Assembly: GCA_002375765.1 (NCBI GenBank)
Contig: DFMV01000014.1
Coordinates: forward strand, 1 to 53,601
Direction: 5' to 3'
Length of the DNA stretch: 53,601 bases
Source: Rhizobiales bacterium UBA3584
GTDB taxonomy: Bacteria; Pseudomonadota; Alphaproteobacteria; Rhizobiales; Devosiaceae
Shown: piece after piece, positions 17,877-25,878 of the stretch
Layout of the letters: every line of letters starts with the position of its first letter
How positions within the stretch are numbered: the first letter of the stretch is position 1
Made by a program: the position numbers and the translations under genes
Notes under the pieces: model-generated
Seen by the model: the letters and a program-made list of their open reading frames with translations, nothing else
Told to the model about the DNA's origin: nothing
The model's database searches: none

Positions 17877-17978
17877 CAGAGCATTTCTGCGTTTCCTGGA
17901 ATCGCTTCAATTGCTCTAAGCCTTTGTTTTGTCGCGCTTCCGAACCGGATAAGTGGTGCCCACTCTGGAAGCACCCTA
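17877..17978. repeat. Rhizobial interspersed repeat, copy 2
   Basis: It has two parts. The first (17877-17920) is AGAGCATTTC...GGAATCGCTTCAATTGCTCT, an imperfect palindrome whose ends AGAGCA and TGCTCT pair. After TTTGTTTTGTCGC comes the second part, TTCCGAACCGGATAAGTGG and TGCCCACT, then a CTGGAAGCACCCTAG end. This is the recognisable two-part intergenic element found in many Hyphomicrobiales chromosomes. It is the most complete of three copies in the window. Confidence 0.75.
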
Positions 17979-18386
17979 GCGGCGGTAGCGCAGGCGTCCG
18001 ATTTCGTCGAATTCGGCCTGTTCGCGCTTTTGCTGCTCGTCTTTTTCGCGCTGGTGTTCGCGGGCGTCGAGCAGTTCGACTTTCTTGAGGTCCTCGATGG
18101 CTTCGGCCAGTTCGTCCTGGGCGGCTTCGAGTTTGCTCTTCATGTCCCCGGCCGAGGTCAAGAGATTGTCGCGGCGGGTGATGGCGGCCTTGGCGAAGGT
18201 GGAATAGGCAAAATGGGCGATGTCGGAAATGCCGGTCTTTTTGTGCTCGATGTCGATCTGCTGGTCGAGTTCGGCGGCCATGCGCTCGAAATCGGCAACC
18301 ATGGTCTCGATCTGGAGGACCTGACGGCGCTTCTCGTCCACCTGAAACTTCTTCAACCGGATCAGGCTCGCGCTCTTGGACTTCAT
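17976..18386 (-). CDS. fliJ: Flagellar export chaperone FliJ
   Basis: The 136 residues are almost wholly charged alpha helix with heptad spacing, as in FliJ, the coiled-coil stalk protein of the flagellar type III export ATPase. It begins MKSKSASLIRLKKFQVDEKRRQ, and its place directly after fliI (19 bases) supports the call more than sequence alone. FliJ fits into the FliI hexamer and contacts FlhA, which is encoded 10 kb away in this window. Sequence conservation in the family is low, so the identity rests on length, composition and context. Confidence 0.85.
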   Translation of the reverse strand: MKSKSASLIRLKKFQVDEKRRQVLQIETMVADFERMAAELDQQIDIEHKKTGISDIAHFAYSTFAKAAITRRDNLLTSAGDMKSKLEAAQDELAEAIEDLKKVELLDAREHQREKDEQQKREQAEFDEIGRLRYRR

Positions 18387-18405
18387 GACTTGTACTCCTT
18401 ACTCA

Positions 18406-19761
18406 TCAAGCCGTATCCCCCGCGCCTGCCGTTCCCAGAATCGTCGCCAGCAGATTGTAGCCGTCGGCGATATTGGTCCGCTCATCCGAGTGCTGGCTCA
18501 AAAACGCCTCCAGCGCCGGGTTGAGCGCGATGGCGCGGTCAACCTTGGGATCCGATCCTTTCCGGTAAGCCCCTAGCCGGATCAGTTCCTCCATGTCGGC
18601 GTAAACCGACATCAACTCACGCGCCTTGCTCAAAGTGGGCCGGAAATCCTCCGGCACGCATCCGGGCATGGTGCGCGAAACAGAGCGAAGAACATTGACG
18701 GCAGGATAGCGTCCCCGTTCGGCAATGGATCGCTCCATCACAATATGACCATCGAGAATGCCGCGAACGGCGTCCGCAATGGGCTCATTGTGATCATCAC
18801 CTTCCACCAAAACGGTAAATAGACCGGTAACAGAGCCCGAATTAACCAAACCGGGACCGGCGCGTTCCAACAAGCGTGGCAGTTCGGTGAAGACTGTGGG
18901 CGGATAGCCCTTGGCGGTGGGCGGCTCGCCGGTGGCCAGACCGATTTCGCGCTGAGCCATGGCGAAGCGGGTGAGACTGTCCATCATGCACAATACGCGC
19001 TTGCCCTGATCGCGGAAATGTTCGGCCAGGGTGACGGTGAGGTAAGCGGCCTGGCGGCGCATCAGCGCGGATTCATCGGAGGTTGCGACAACGACGATGG
19101 CTTTTTTCATGCCTTCTTCGCCGAGCTGTTCGGTGATGAACTCCTGGACCTCGCGACCGCGTTCGCCGATCAGGCCGATGATTGAAATGTCCACATCGGT
19201 GTTGCGCGCCAGCATGCTCATGAGGACCGATTTGCCAACGCCCGAGCCGGCGAAGATGCCCATGCGCTGGCCATCGCAACAGGTGGTGAAGGTGTTAAGG
19301 CACCGAACCCCGAGATCGATGGGGCTGCCAACGCGACCGCGCTCATGGGCGGGCAGGGGGAGATTGCGCAACGGGTAGGGGTCAGCGCCGCGCATCAGCG
19401 GTGCGCCGCCGTCGATTGGTTTTGCTTCGGCGTTGAGGACGCGTCCGAGCCAGGATTTGTCGGGATAAACGGCGCCATCATGGCCCGCAAACACTGCCTT
19501 GCAGCCCAGCCTTACACCCTCGACGGGGCCGAAGGGCAGGCAGAGAGCGAGACCGTCGCGGAAGCCGATGATCTCACAGGCAAGGGGTGAGCCGGTCTGG
19601 GTTTCGATGGTCACGCGTCCGCCAACGCGCAATTCGCGCACCGGACCGACCACTTCGATCAAGAGGCCCTGCACAGTCTTGACGCGTCCAAAGACCTCGA
19701 TCTCGTCAATCGCTTCAATGTCGGAGATCAGGGACTGCACCGTGGCGTCTCCAGTGGTCAT
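18406..19761 (-). CDS. fliI: Flagellar export ATPase FliI
   Basis: ATPase that energises the flagellar type III export apparatus. The 451 residues contain Walker [12 protein letters not shown], Walker [14 protein letters not shown], and the F1-like ERGREVQEF motif. Upstream in-frame starts exist (19797, 19899), but the ATG at 19761 gives [16 protein letters not shown], matching FliI length; the start remains uncertain because no strong ribosome site is seen. fliJ follows. The 382-base region to ctrA on the other strand must carry promoters in both directions. Confidence 0.95.
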   Translation of the reverse strand: MTTGDATVQSLISDIEAIDEIEVFGRVKTVQGLLIEVVGPVRELRVGGRVTIETQTGSPLACEIIGFRDGLALCLPFGPVEGVRLGCKAVFAGHDGAVYPDKSWLGRVLNAEAKPIDGGAPLMRGADPYPLRNLPLPAHERGRVGSPIDLGVRCLNTFTTCCDGQRMGIFAGSGVGKSVLMSMLARNTDVDISIIGLIGERGREVQEFITEQLGEEGMKKAIVVVATSDESALMRRQAAYLTVTLAEHFRDQGKRVLCMMDSLTRFAMAQREIGLATGEPPTAKGYPPTVFTELPRLLERAGPGLVNSGSVTGLFTVLVEGDDHNEPIADAVRGILDGHIVMERSIAERGRYPAVNVLRSVSRTMPGCVPEDFRPTLSKARELMSVYADMEELIRLGAYRKGSDPKVDRAIALNPALEAFLSQHSDERTNIADGYNLLATILGTAGAGDTA

Positions 19762-20143
19762 GATTCGCACCCAGAATTGGCCACATTGGTAACTCATCCT
19801 TAAGGTTATGGCGATATTGCCGAAAGTTGAGCAAATTTTTTCGCTGCGCGTCGGCGCGCGTCCGCTTACCCCTTCCAGCCCCGGTTCAATGAGTCTCAAG
19901 AGTCGCTTGAAGGGCTTTCTTAACGTTGTGCATTAAGAAAAAAAATTTCCATTTATTCTTATATTTCAACGAGTTAACACCTTATTCAGTTAATGCAACT
20001 CGCATATTGCCCGACTGAATTAAACTTTGTTAACTAATTACCGGTAGCTTCGAATCGTACCCAGTAGGGTTTGGTTAAGGGCGTCGGGATCGAGCTGAGC
20101 GCCCGGTCCCAGGCAGGGACTTGTTGGATTTAAGGGGATTGGC
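19762..20143. promoter_or_regulatory. fliI-ctrA divergent control region
   Basis: A gene-free 382 bases, unusually A/T-rich between 19920 and 20040. It has three GANTC sites, the target of the CcrM methylase (GAGTC at 19891-19895 and 19900-19904, GAATC at 20052-20056). It also has several TTAA half-sites. TTAA-CACCTTA-TTCA (19974-19988) resembles the fliF site TTAA-CACCTTG-TTTA, and TTAA-N6-TTAA lies at 20020-20033. CtrA boxes are normally TTAA-N7-TTAA, so these are candidates for autoregulation. Confidence 0.6.
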
Positions 20144-20845
20144 ATGCGTGTGCTCTTGATAGAGGACGACAGCGCGACAGCGCAGAGCATCGAACTGATG
20201 CTCAAATCCGAGAGTTTCAATGCGTACACCACCGACCTCGGAGAGGAAGGTGTCGATCTGGGCAAGCTCTATGATTACGACATCATTTTGCTTGATCTCA
20301 ATCTGCCGGATATGAGCGGGTATGAAGTGCTGCGCACGCTGCGCGTTGCGAAGGTTCAGACTCCCATCCTTATCCTATCGGGTCTGGCAGGGATCGAAGA
20401 TAAGGTACGCGGCCTGGGCTTTGGAGCCGACGACTATATGACCAAGCCGTTCCACAAGGACGAACTGGTTGCCCGCATCCACGCCATCGTGCGCCGGTCC
20501 AAGGGCCATGCGCAGTCGGTCATCAATACCGGCGACCTCAGCGTCAATCTCGATACCAAGACCGTCGAAGTGGGTGGCCAGCGCGTTCACCTGACGGGCA
20601 AGGAATATCAGATGCTCGAGCTCCTCTCGCTCCGCAAGGGTACGACGCTCACCAAGGAAATGTTCCTCAACCATCTCTATGGCGGGATGGACGAGCCGGA
20701 ACTGAAAATCATCGACGTGTTCATCTGCAAGCTGCGCAAAAAGCTTTCTGTGGCTACAGCCGGCAAGAATTACATCGAGACTGTCTGGGGCCGCGGCTAT
20801 GTGCTGCGTGAGCCCGATGAGAACGAATTGGCCGAAAGCGCCTGA
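20144..20845 (+). CDS. ctrA: Cell-cycle response regulator CtrA
   Basis: Master transcription factor of the alphaproteobacterial cell cycle. It activates flagellar and division genes and can silence the replication origin. The 233 residues have a receiver domain with acidic pocket E7-D8-D9, phosphoacceptor D51 in [13 protein letters not shown] and conserved Lys in [13 protein letters not shown], then an OmpR-type winged helix (about 125-228, [12 protein letters not shown]...[15 protein letters not shown]). The C terminus ends in ESA rather than the Ala-Ala of Caulobacter CtrA. A strong AAGGGG precedes the ATG. The phosphotransferase ChpT is encoded 2 kb away. Confidence 0.97.
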   Translation: MRVLLIEDDSATAQSIELMLKSESFNAYTTDLGEEGVDLGKLYDYDIILLDLNLPDMSGYEVLRTLRVAKVQTPILILSGLAGIEDKVRGLGFGADDYMTKPFHKDELVARIHAIVRRSKGHAQSVINTGDLSVNLDTKTVEVGGQRVHLTGKEYQMLELLSLRKGTTLTKEMFLNHLYGGMDEPELKIIDVFICKLRKKLSVATAGKNYIETVWGRGYVLREPDENELAESA

Positions 20846-20870
20846 TCGGTTCTTACAAGTCCCCAATTGG

Positions 20871-20901
20871 AAAGCCCGTGCGATCCCCTCGCGCGGGCTT
20901 T
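20871..20901 (+). terminator. Terminator of ctrA
   Basis: AAAGCCCGTGCGA (20871-20883) pairs with TCGCGCGGGCTTT (20889-20901), 13 base pairs with one G-T, around CCCCC-like loop bases 20884-20888. It lies 25 bases after the ctrA stop and is followed by GTCGTTT. Confidence 0.88.
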
Positions 20902-20940
20902 GTCGTTTCAGATGATTTCGGCGTTTGCTGGCCGGTCCTT

Positions 20941-21010
20941 CGCTTCGCAGAAATCCTCTAAGTCTATGCTGAGTCACGCGTCCGAACCGGCAAAGTAGTG
21001 CCTTTTATCC
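20941..21010. repeat. Interspersed repeat, copy 3 (degenerate)
   Basis: TCCTCTAAGTCTATGC, then GTCCGAACCGGCAAAGTAGT and GCC, repeats the second half of the element at 17931-17978 in the same order. It is truncated and lacks the AGAGCA...TGCTCT palindrome. Confidence 0.6.
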
Positions 21011-21026
21011 GGGCGCGCTCCGGGGC

Positions 21027-21818
21027 TCAGACCACGAGCTTGCGATAGAGGTGCCAGGTCGCGTGCCCGAGCATCGGTAGGGCGATAGCGAGACCGACAA
21101 ACAGCGGTAGCGAAGCGGCAAACAGAACGATCGCGACCACGAGACCGAATATGGTCAGCTGCAAGGGGTTTGTGGCGAAGGCGCGCACCGAAACCACGAC
21201 GGCGTCGCCCGCGCTTCCGCCGCGGTCGACAAGCAAAGGGAAGGCGATCGCGGTTGTCGCCAGCACGAAAAACGCAAAGTCCAGCCCGACGAGGTTGCCC
21301 CAGAACAGCAGGCTCCAGCCGCGCGCGGTCGTGAAGGTCTCGCTGAGCAGGGCCATGAGCCCGGCAGGCGGGCTCGATGCAAAATGAGCGTCGTAGATGG
21401 CGCCGGCTGCGGTCAGCCAGAGCACAAAAACCAGGGCCAACATTGCTCCCACGGCAACAATGGCGCCTATGGAGCGATGTTTGAGTACGGCAAAGGCGTG
21501 ACGGGGGCTGTCGTCCTCGCCCTGTTCACGCCGCCGACTGAGTTCGTAAAGGCCGACTGCGGCGAGCGGACCAATCAGAGCGAAGCCGGTCGCCAATGGG
21601 TAGAGCAACGGAAATGTCGCGCCGCCTGCGCTCCAAACGGCCAGCACAATGCCGACTGCCGGATAGATGAGGGCCAGAAACAGGTAATGGGAGGGGTGGC
21701 GCCAGAAATCGGATACGCCCCTACCAAGCGCGTCGAACACGTCGGCTGTCGAAATTGTGCGGATGGCGTGTTCCGGCGCATCCGATTGGGCAAGGGCGGG
21801 ATTGGGATACACAGGCAT
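21027..21818 (-). CDS. DUF2189 membrane protein
   Basis: The 263 residues include about six membrane helices. The N-terminal region has VFDALGRGVSDFWRHPSHYLFLALIYP, a signature of the DUF2189 family of alphaproteobacterial inner-membrane proteins. No molecular function is established for the family. The gene lies between ctrA and the receiver/chpT pair but has its own upstream region, and nothing in the sequence ties it to cell-cycle signalling. Confidence 0.88.
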   Translation of the reverse strand: MPVYPNPALAQSDAPEHAIRTISTADVFDALGRGVSDFWRHPSHYLFLALIYPAVGIVLAVWSAGGATFPLLYPLATGFALIGPLAAVGLYELSRRREQGEDDSPRHAFAVLKHRSIGAIVAVGAMLALVFVLWLTAAGAIYDAHFASSPPAGLMALLSETFTTARGWSLLFWGNLVGLDFAFFVLATTAIAFPLLVDRGGSAGDAVVVSVRAFATNPLQLTIFGLVVAIVLFAASLPLFVGLAIALPMLGHATWHLYRKLVV

Positions 21819-21978
21819 GCTTATCTCCTCGGTTCACATGGAGCGCGATGCCTCGCATTTCCCCCGAGGGCGGGCATGCCGCGCTGCACGGAGCGTTGCC
21901 ATTGTCCGCAACGCAACGGTTCGAGCATACAACAATTGGCGGGATGTGGGATTCCCCGTCACATATATGTGTGCGGGT

Positions 21979-22338
21979 TCAGACGAAGGGCTGGAATTTG
22001 GATTCCAGCATCTGCTGGTCAAAGGGCTTGAGCATGTGATCGTTGGCGCCGGCCTTGCGTGCCATGGCGATATGGCCAATGTCGCGCTCGGCCAGGCAAT
22101 AAACGATCCTGGGCTTGTCGCCGCCGGTATAGCCGCGTAGGGCCTTGAGAAATTCAAGGCCGCTCATGATGGGCATCTGCCAATCGAGCAGGATGACGTC
22201 GGGCATCTCCTGGGCGCACTTTTCGTACGCTTCCTGTCCGTCCTCGGCCTCGTCGACAATGAAGTCCATGTCTTCGAGAATACGCCGCGCGACTTTGCGG
22301 ATCACGCTGGAATCATCAATGATCAGGCACGATTTCAT
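21979..22338 (-). CDS. Single-domain receiver protein, atypical
   Basis: A 119-residue stand-alone CheY-like receiver with no output domain. The acidic pocket D8-D9, phosphoacceptor D52 (ILLDWQMPIMSG) and K104 (LKPFDQQ) are all present. The switch position that is Thr or Ser in nearly all receivers is Leu82 (IVYCLAERD, where CheY has a Thr-Ala-Glu). I start it at 22338 because GAGGG lies nine bases upstream; the ATG at 22347 abuts that site. It follows chpT by 125 bases on the same strand, so it may be a ChpT phosphorelay partner. It is neither clearly CpdR nor clearly DivK. Confidence 0.88.
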   Translation of the reverse strand: MKSCLIIDDSSVIRKVARRILEDMDFIVDEAEDGQEAYEKCAQEMPDVILLDWQMPIMSGLEFLKALRGYTGGDKPRIVYCLAERDIGHIAMARKAGANDHMLKPFDQQMLESKFQPFV

Positions 22339-22463
22339 AGGGTCCATCCCTCAGCTTCCCGGGCGAGTTGTACCCGGAACTGGAGGGAGTTTACGGCCAC
22401 AATGGTTAGCGAATGGGAAAGGCGTGCCATTTCGGCTCGCCAAACCCTGATGCCCACCCTGGG

Positions 22464-23123
22464 CTAGTCGATAGTGTGTGAAAGCGGATCGGCGGTGAAG
22501 CGCAGGATTTCGCCGTCCAGCGCGAGATTGAGCCCCATATGCGTGAGGCGCGCGAGGACACCGGTATAAAAGGGCTGGATGCCCCGGGCGTCAACACTGC
22601 CATCCTCGGGTGTGCCGGCAAGAAGGCCCTGCACGGCATTGGGAATGAGGGTCTTGGGGCCGGTTGCGGTGATCGTGAAGCTCTCGGCTCCGGCTTCACC
22701 TTCCACTTCGACGGTGACCGTGCCGCCACGCGGAACGCCGGCGACAACGATCAGCAGCATGTTGAGCAGCAGCTTGGCCTTGTTCTTGGGAAGGAGCATG
22801 GGGGCGACCTTCCAGTCGAGGTCCGCCTTTTCCCCGGCCATCAGCAGCGTTGCAACGCGATCGGCCTCGCGGGTGTCGATATCGGTGCCTGCGGTCGAGG
22901 ACGCGCCGAAGGCGAGGCGGGCAAATTCGAGCTTGGCGCGAGCCTGCCGGGTCGAATTTTCGATCAGTTCCTTGGCAAAGGTCTGCATATCGACCTGGGT
23001 GGGGTCGGCGAGCACTTCAAGCCCATTGCCGATGGCACCCACGGGATTGATGAGGTCGTGGCAGACACGCGAGCACAGCATCGCGGCAAGGTCCGGCGCG
23101 CTCAGTTCGACAATGCTCGTCAT
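22464..23123 (-). CDS. chpT: Histidine phosphotransferase ChpT
   Basis: ChpT relays phosphate from the hybrid kinase CckA to CtrA and CpdR. The 219 residues start LSAPDLAAMLCSRVCHDLINPVGAI; H22 in CHDLINP is the phosphorylated His of a dimeric four-helix bundle. The C-terminal part is a degenerate ATPase-like domain. The frame extends to 23168, but the ATG at 23123 (MTSIVELSAPDL) gives the usual ChpT N terminus. A GANTC site (GAATC, 23150-23154) lies just upstream. Proximity to ctrA is seen in other Hyphomicrobiales. Confidence 0.93.
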   Translation of the reverse strand: MTSIVELSAPDLAAMLCSRVCHDLINPVGAIGNGLEVLADPTQVDMQTFAKELIENSTRQARAKLEFARLAFGASSTAGTDIDTREADRVATLLMAGEKADLDWKVAPMLLPKNKAKLLLNMLLIVVAGVPRGGTVTVEVEGEAGAESFTITATGPKTLIPNAVQGLLAGTPEDGSVDARGIQPFYTGVLARLTHMGLNLALDGEILRFTADPLSHTID

Positions 23124-23220
23124 GGCCAAGTTCTCGCTTTTCGTTGTTCGAATCAATTTTAAAGGCACTTTACTGTGCAGGTGGGGCAGGGCAACGCCAA
23201 GTTTATCGTGTCCAGCGGCT

Positions 23221-23724
23221 CTATTGACTTTGGGCGGCCCGACGATCGGGCAATGCGTTCCAGTTTACGGCCGCCGTGGCCAAAGCAGGGCCGGGAGCCA
23301 TATCGAAGGCGGCACGGTTGCCGATGGAATAAAACAGCATCAGGCGTCCGCCGACTATGCGGAAAATTTGCGGATTTCCGTCGGAAAGGTGTCCACGGGC
23401 CATGGCCATGGCGCAATGGCCGCCAAAAACGGGTGCATAGATTTCCGGGTTGGCGGCAAATATGTCCCTATTGGCAGCCGAGACGAAATACCAGGTGACC
23501 CCGTTCCACTCCAATTCGTTGACCGGGGTTCCCTGCAATGCGGCGTTCTCGGTAAAATAGGCAACCGGGTCAAAGCCCGAAAGCGCGACGCCGGTCAGGG
23601 CATTGGTGATAATGGACTTTTCCTGCGCGGGCGCCGCCGTCGCAAAGCCCAGCGCGAGAAAAAGCAGGCAGAAAGTCGCGTAAGACTTTGTAAGGGTTAA
23701 GATTTGTTTACCTATTTGCCGCAT
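23221..23724 (-). CDS. Exported YHS-domain protein
   Basis: The 167-residue product has a Sec signal peptide (about 1-33, ending ATAAPAQ) and one YHS domain: ALSGFDPVAYF, then WNGVTWYFVSAANRDIFAANPEIYAPVFGGHCAMAMA. YHS domains are associated with metal-binding or electron-transfer proteins; C103 in GGHCA is a possible ligand. The gene lies downstream of chpT on the opposite side of a short gap and divergent from the EipA-like gene. Its substrate or partner is unknown. Confidence 0.87.
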   Translation of the reverse strand: MRQIGKQILTLTKSYATFCLLFLALGFATAAPAQEKSIITNALTGVALSGFDPVAYFTENAALQGTPVNELEWNGVTWYFVSAANRDIFAANPEIYAPVFGGHCAMAMARGHLSDGNPQIFRIVGGRLMLFYSIGNRAAFDMAPGPALATAAVNWNALPDRRAAQSQ

Positions 23725-23851
23725 TATCGCTCAATGAACCGCTATGCTGTTGGGGGCGGGCCGGTCAATCCTAGCGCAGGGCCGTTTGGCCTTGGTTAAC
23801 CGGTACGCATATCGCGAAATTTTTACGCGCGAAGTGGGAGCACATATTTTG

Positions 23852-24424
23852 ATGATGAATCGCTTCTTGGCGGCACTGGTTCTTTCCCTGGGCCTTGCTT
23901 TCGGCGCCGCTCCGGCAAACGGCCAGCAGGGATCGCTGTCGGACACCTATTCGAGTGACGAGATTCTTTCGGCAGGGCATCAGTTCTTCGGGTCTGTCGC
24001 TCAGGGGCTGGCCTCTGTGATCGAGCAGGCATTCGAGCAGTACGGCCAGCCAAATGCCTATATTCTGGGTCAGGAAGGCGGCGGTGCGCTGTTTATCGGC
24101 GCCAAGTATGGCGACGGAACCATGTACACCCGCAACGCAGGCACCCATCAGGTGTTCTGGCAGGGCCCGAGCCTGGGGCTCAATATCGGCGCCGACGGCA
24201 GTCGTGTGATGATGCTCGTTTACAATCTGCCTTCGGTTGAATCGATCTATGACCGCTATCCGGGCGTCGAAGGTTCAATCTTTGCGGTTGGTGGCATCGG
24301 CATGACGGCACTCAAGCTCAACGACGTCTATGTGGTCCCGATCAGTTCGGGCGTGGGGCTACGGGCCGGCGTGGCCGTGGGTTATCTCAATTTCACGCGT
24401 GAGCCTACTTGGAACCCATTCTGA
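23852..24424 (+). CDS. DUF1134 envelope protein (EipA-like)
   Basis: The 190-residue protein starts with a signal peptide (MMNRFLAALVLSLGLAFGAA) and matches DUF1134: SSDEILSAGHQFFGSVAQGLAS, then YVLG-like YILGQEGGGALFIGAKYGDG and NIGADGSRVMMLVYNLP. The Brucella member EipA is a small periplasmic beta-barrel needed for envelope integrity. I choose the ATG at 23852 (23855 is equally possible); the open frame begins at 23744 but that part lacks a signal sequence. It stands alone, divergent from the YHS gene. Confidence 0.87.
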   Translation: MMNRFLAALVLSLGLAFGAAPANGQQGSLSDTYSSDEILSAGHQFFGSVAQGLASVIEQAFEQYGQPNAYILGQEGGGALFIGAKYGDGTMYTRNAGTHQVFWQGPSLGLNIGADGSRVMMLVYNLPSVESIYDRYPGVEGSIFAVGGIGMTALKLNDVYVVPISSGVGLRAGVAVGYLNFTREPTWNPF

Positions 24425-24583
24425 TCCCGAGCAGTTCCGAGGTGGCAGGACGCCCACGGTTATGTCGCAGCTGTGAGATGACGCCTCCGGTTTGATCGAG
24501 TAAGGTTACCTGCAAGTGTTGATGGCGCCGGATGGGGTTCGGCGGCATATTATCGGCAGGGCTTCCCGACAGGGGAGAGGCGT

Positions 24584-25720
24584 ATGGTCATTGAGAATGC
24601 GATGTATTTCACGCTCGGGTTCCTGGCGGCGGCCTTATTGGCCATCGCCATCGGACCGGCGTTCTGGCGTCGCGCTGTCCGGCTGACCAAACGCAGGATC
24701 GAAGCGGCAACACCGGTCACGCTTGCCGAGTTCCGCGCCGACAAGGACAAGCTGCGGGCCGAATTTGCCATCACACTGCGCAAGCATCAGCTCAAGATCG
24801 ACGCGCTGCGCAACCAGATTTCCGGAAATGTCGTGGCACTCGATGCGGCGATGAGCGAACTGGGAGCGTTGCGCACCGAACGCGACGAGCAATTCGCGGT
24901 TATCGGTTCGCTTCAGACCAGGGAGCAGGAGCTGGTGGCCCGCATCCGCGATATTGAGCGTGACGCGGCCACTCTTGCTGCCCGGTTGCGTCAGGCGGAC
25001 GTGGATTATTCCGATATCGACCCCGACCTTCTGCCCGAAGCGGGCGAGGCAATCACGGCCGAGCAACTGACCGGCGATTATCGTTCCGATGTCGAGGATT
25101 TGCTGACGGCGCTCAATATCGAGCGCCAGCGCAATGGCTATCTCGAAGACCAGACCCGCATGCTTTTGGCGCGGCTGGAAAAGAAGAAAAAGAGCGGGCT
25201 CAAGGACGAAGCCATCGCCATGTTGCGCGACACGCTCTCCCAGAGCGATTCCGAAAGCGAAGCCCGACTGGGGCTTCGGCGGGCAGAGGCCCGGATTTCG
25301 GGTGCCGAGAGCCGTCTCAGTGCACTTCTCACCGAGTCGGCCGTCGAGGAGCAGAAGGATCACGCCGTGGGCGCGCGGCGGCTGCTGGCGGAAGATTTTT
25401 CAGAGGCCGAGCAGAGCGAATTGCTCAGGACTGCGGTTGCCGAGGTCGAGGAGGCCATCATGAAGGATTGGGATAGTGCACGGTTTGACGCCGCGGCGCT
25501 GCGTTCGCGCCTCGAAACCATCGCGGCGGATGTCTCGAGACTGGTCTATGCCGGCGATGCCGAAGACAGTCCGGCACTGACAGAGAGCCTGTTCGACAAA
25601 GTCCGCAAGTTCGCCGCGGACAGTATGGACGTTGAAGACCTCGAGCCGAGCGATCAGACAGCGTCTGGTGGTTCGGTTTCCGATCGCATGCTGGCGATGC
25701 GTGATCGGGCCGCGCAGTAA
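24584..25720 (+). CDS. Membrane-anchored coiled-coil protein
   Basis: I do not recognise a named family. The 378 residues have an N-terminal membrane helix (about 7-26, YFTLGFLAAALLAIAIGPAF), a basic stop-transfer (RRAVRLTKRR), then long charged helices (about 45-300) with heptad character and an acidic C-terminal tail. The layout suggests an inner-membrane protein with a large cytoplasmic coiled coil, like envelope or division scaffolds. It is monocistronic, with a GGGGAG site before the ATG. Composition matches the neighbours, so recent transfer is unlikely. Confidence 0.78.
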   Translation: MVIENAMYFTLGFLAAALLAIAIGPAFWRRAVRLTKRRIEAATPVTLAEFRADKDKLRAEFAITLRKHQLKIDALRNQISGNVVALDAAMSELGALRTERDEQFAVIGSLQTREQELVARIRDIERDAATLAARLRQADVDYSDIDPDLLPEAGEAITAEQLTGDYRSDVEDLLTALNIERQRNGYLEDQTRMLLARLEKKKKSGLKDEAIAMLRDTLSQSDSESEARLGLRRAEARISGAESRLSALLTESAVEEQKDHAVGARRLLAEDFSEAEQSELLRTAVAEVEEAIMKDWDSARFDAAALRSRLETIAADVSRLVYAGDAEDSPALTESLFDKVRKFAADSMDVEDLEPSDQTASGGSVSDRMLAMRDRAAQ

Positions 25721-25878
25721 GGTTCATTCCACCGCTCGACGAAATGCCAGCAGGATATTTCCTGTCGGGCCCAAGTGACGGCATTTCCAAACCTTGGCGC
25801 TCGCATTCAGTGGGCGTAGCCTCTGCCTTATATCTATGCATCGTGTCTGTTTCGCGATCGCCGACTATGAGGCAAATC

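Noticed and set aside
19974..20033. Origin of replication, suggested by the A/T-rich ctrA upstream region with TTAA sites
   Set aside because: No cluster of DnaA boxes and no neighbouring origin genes; a promoter region explains the A/T content.
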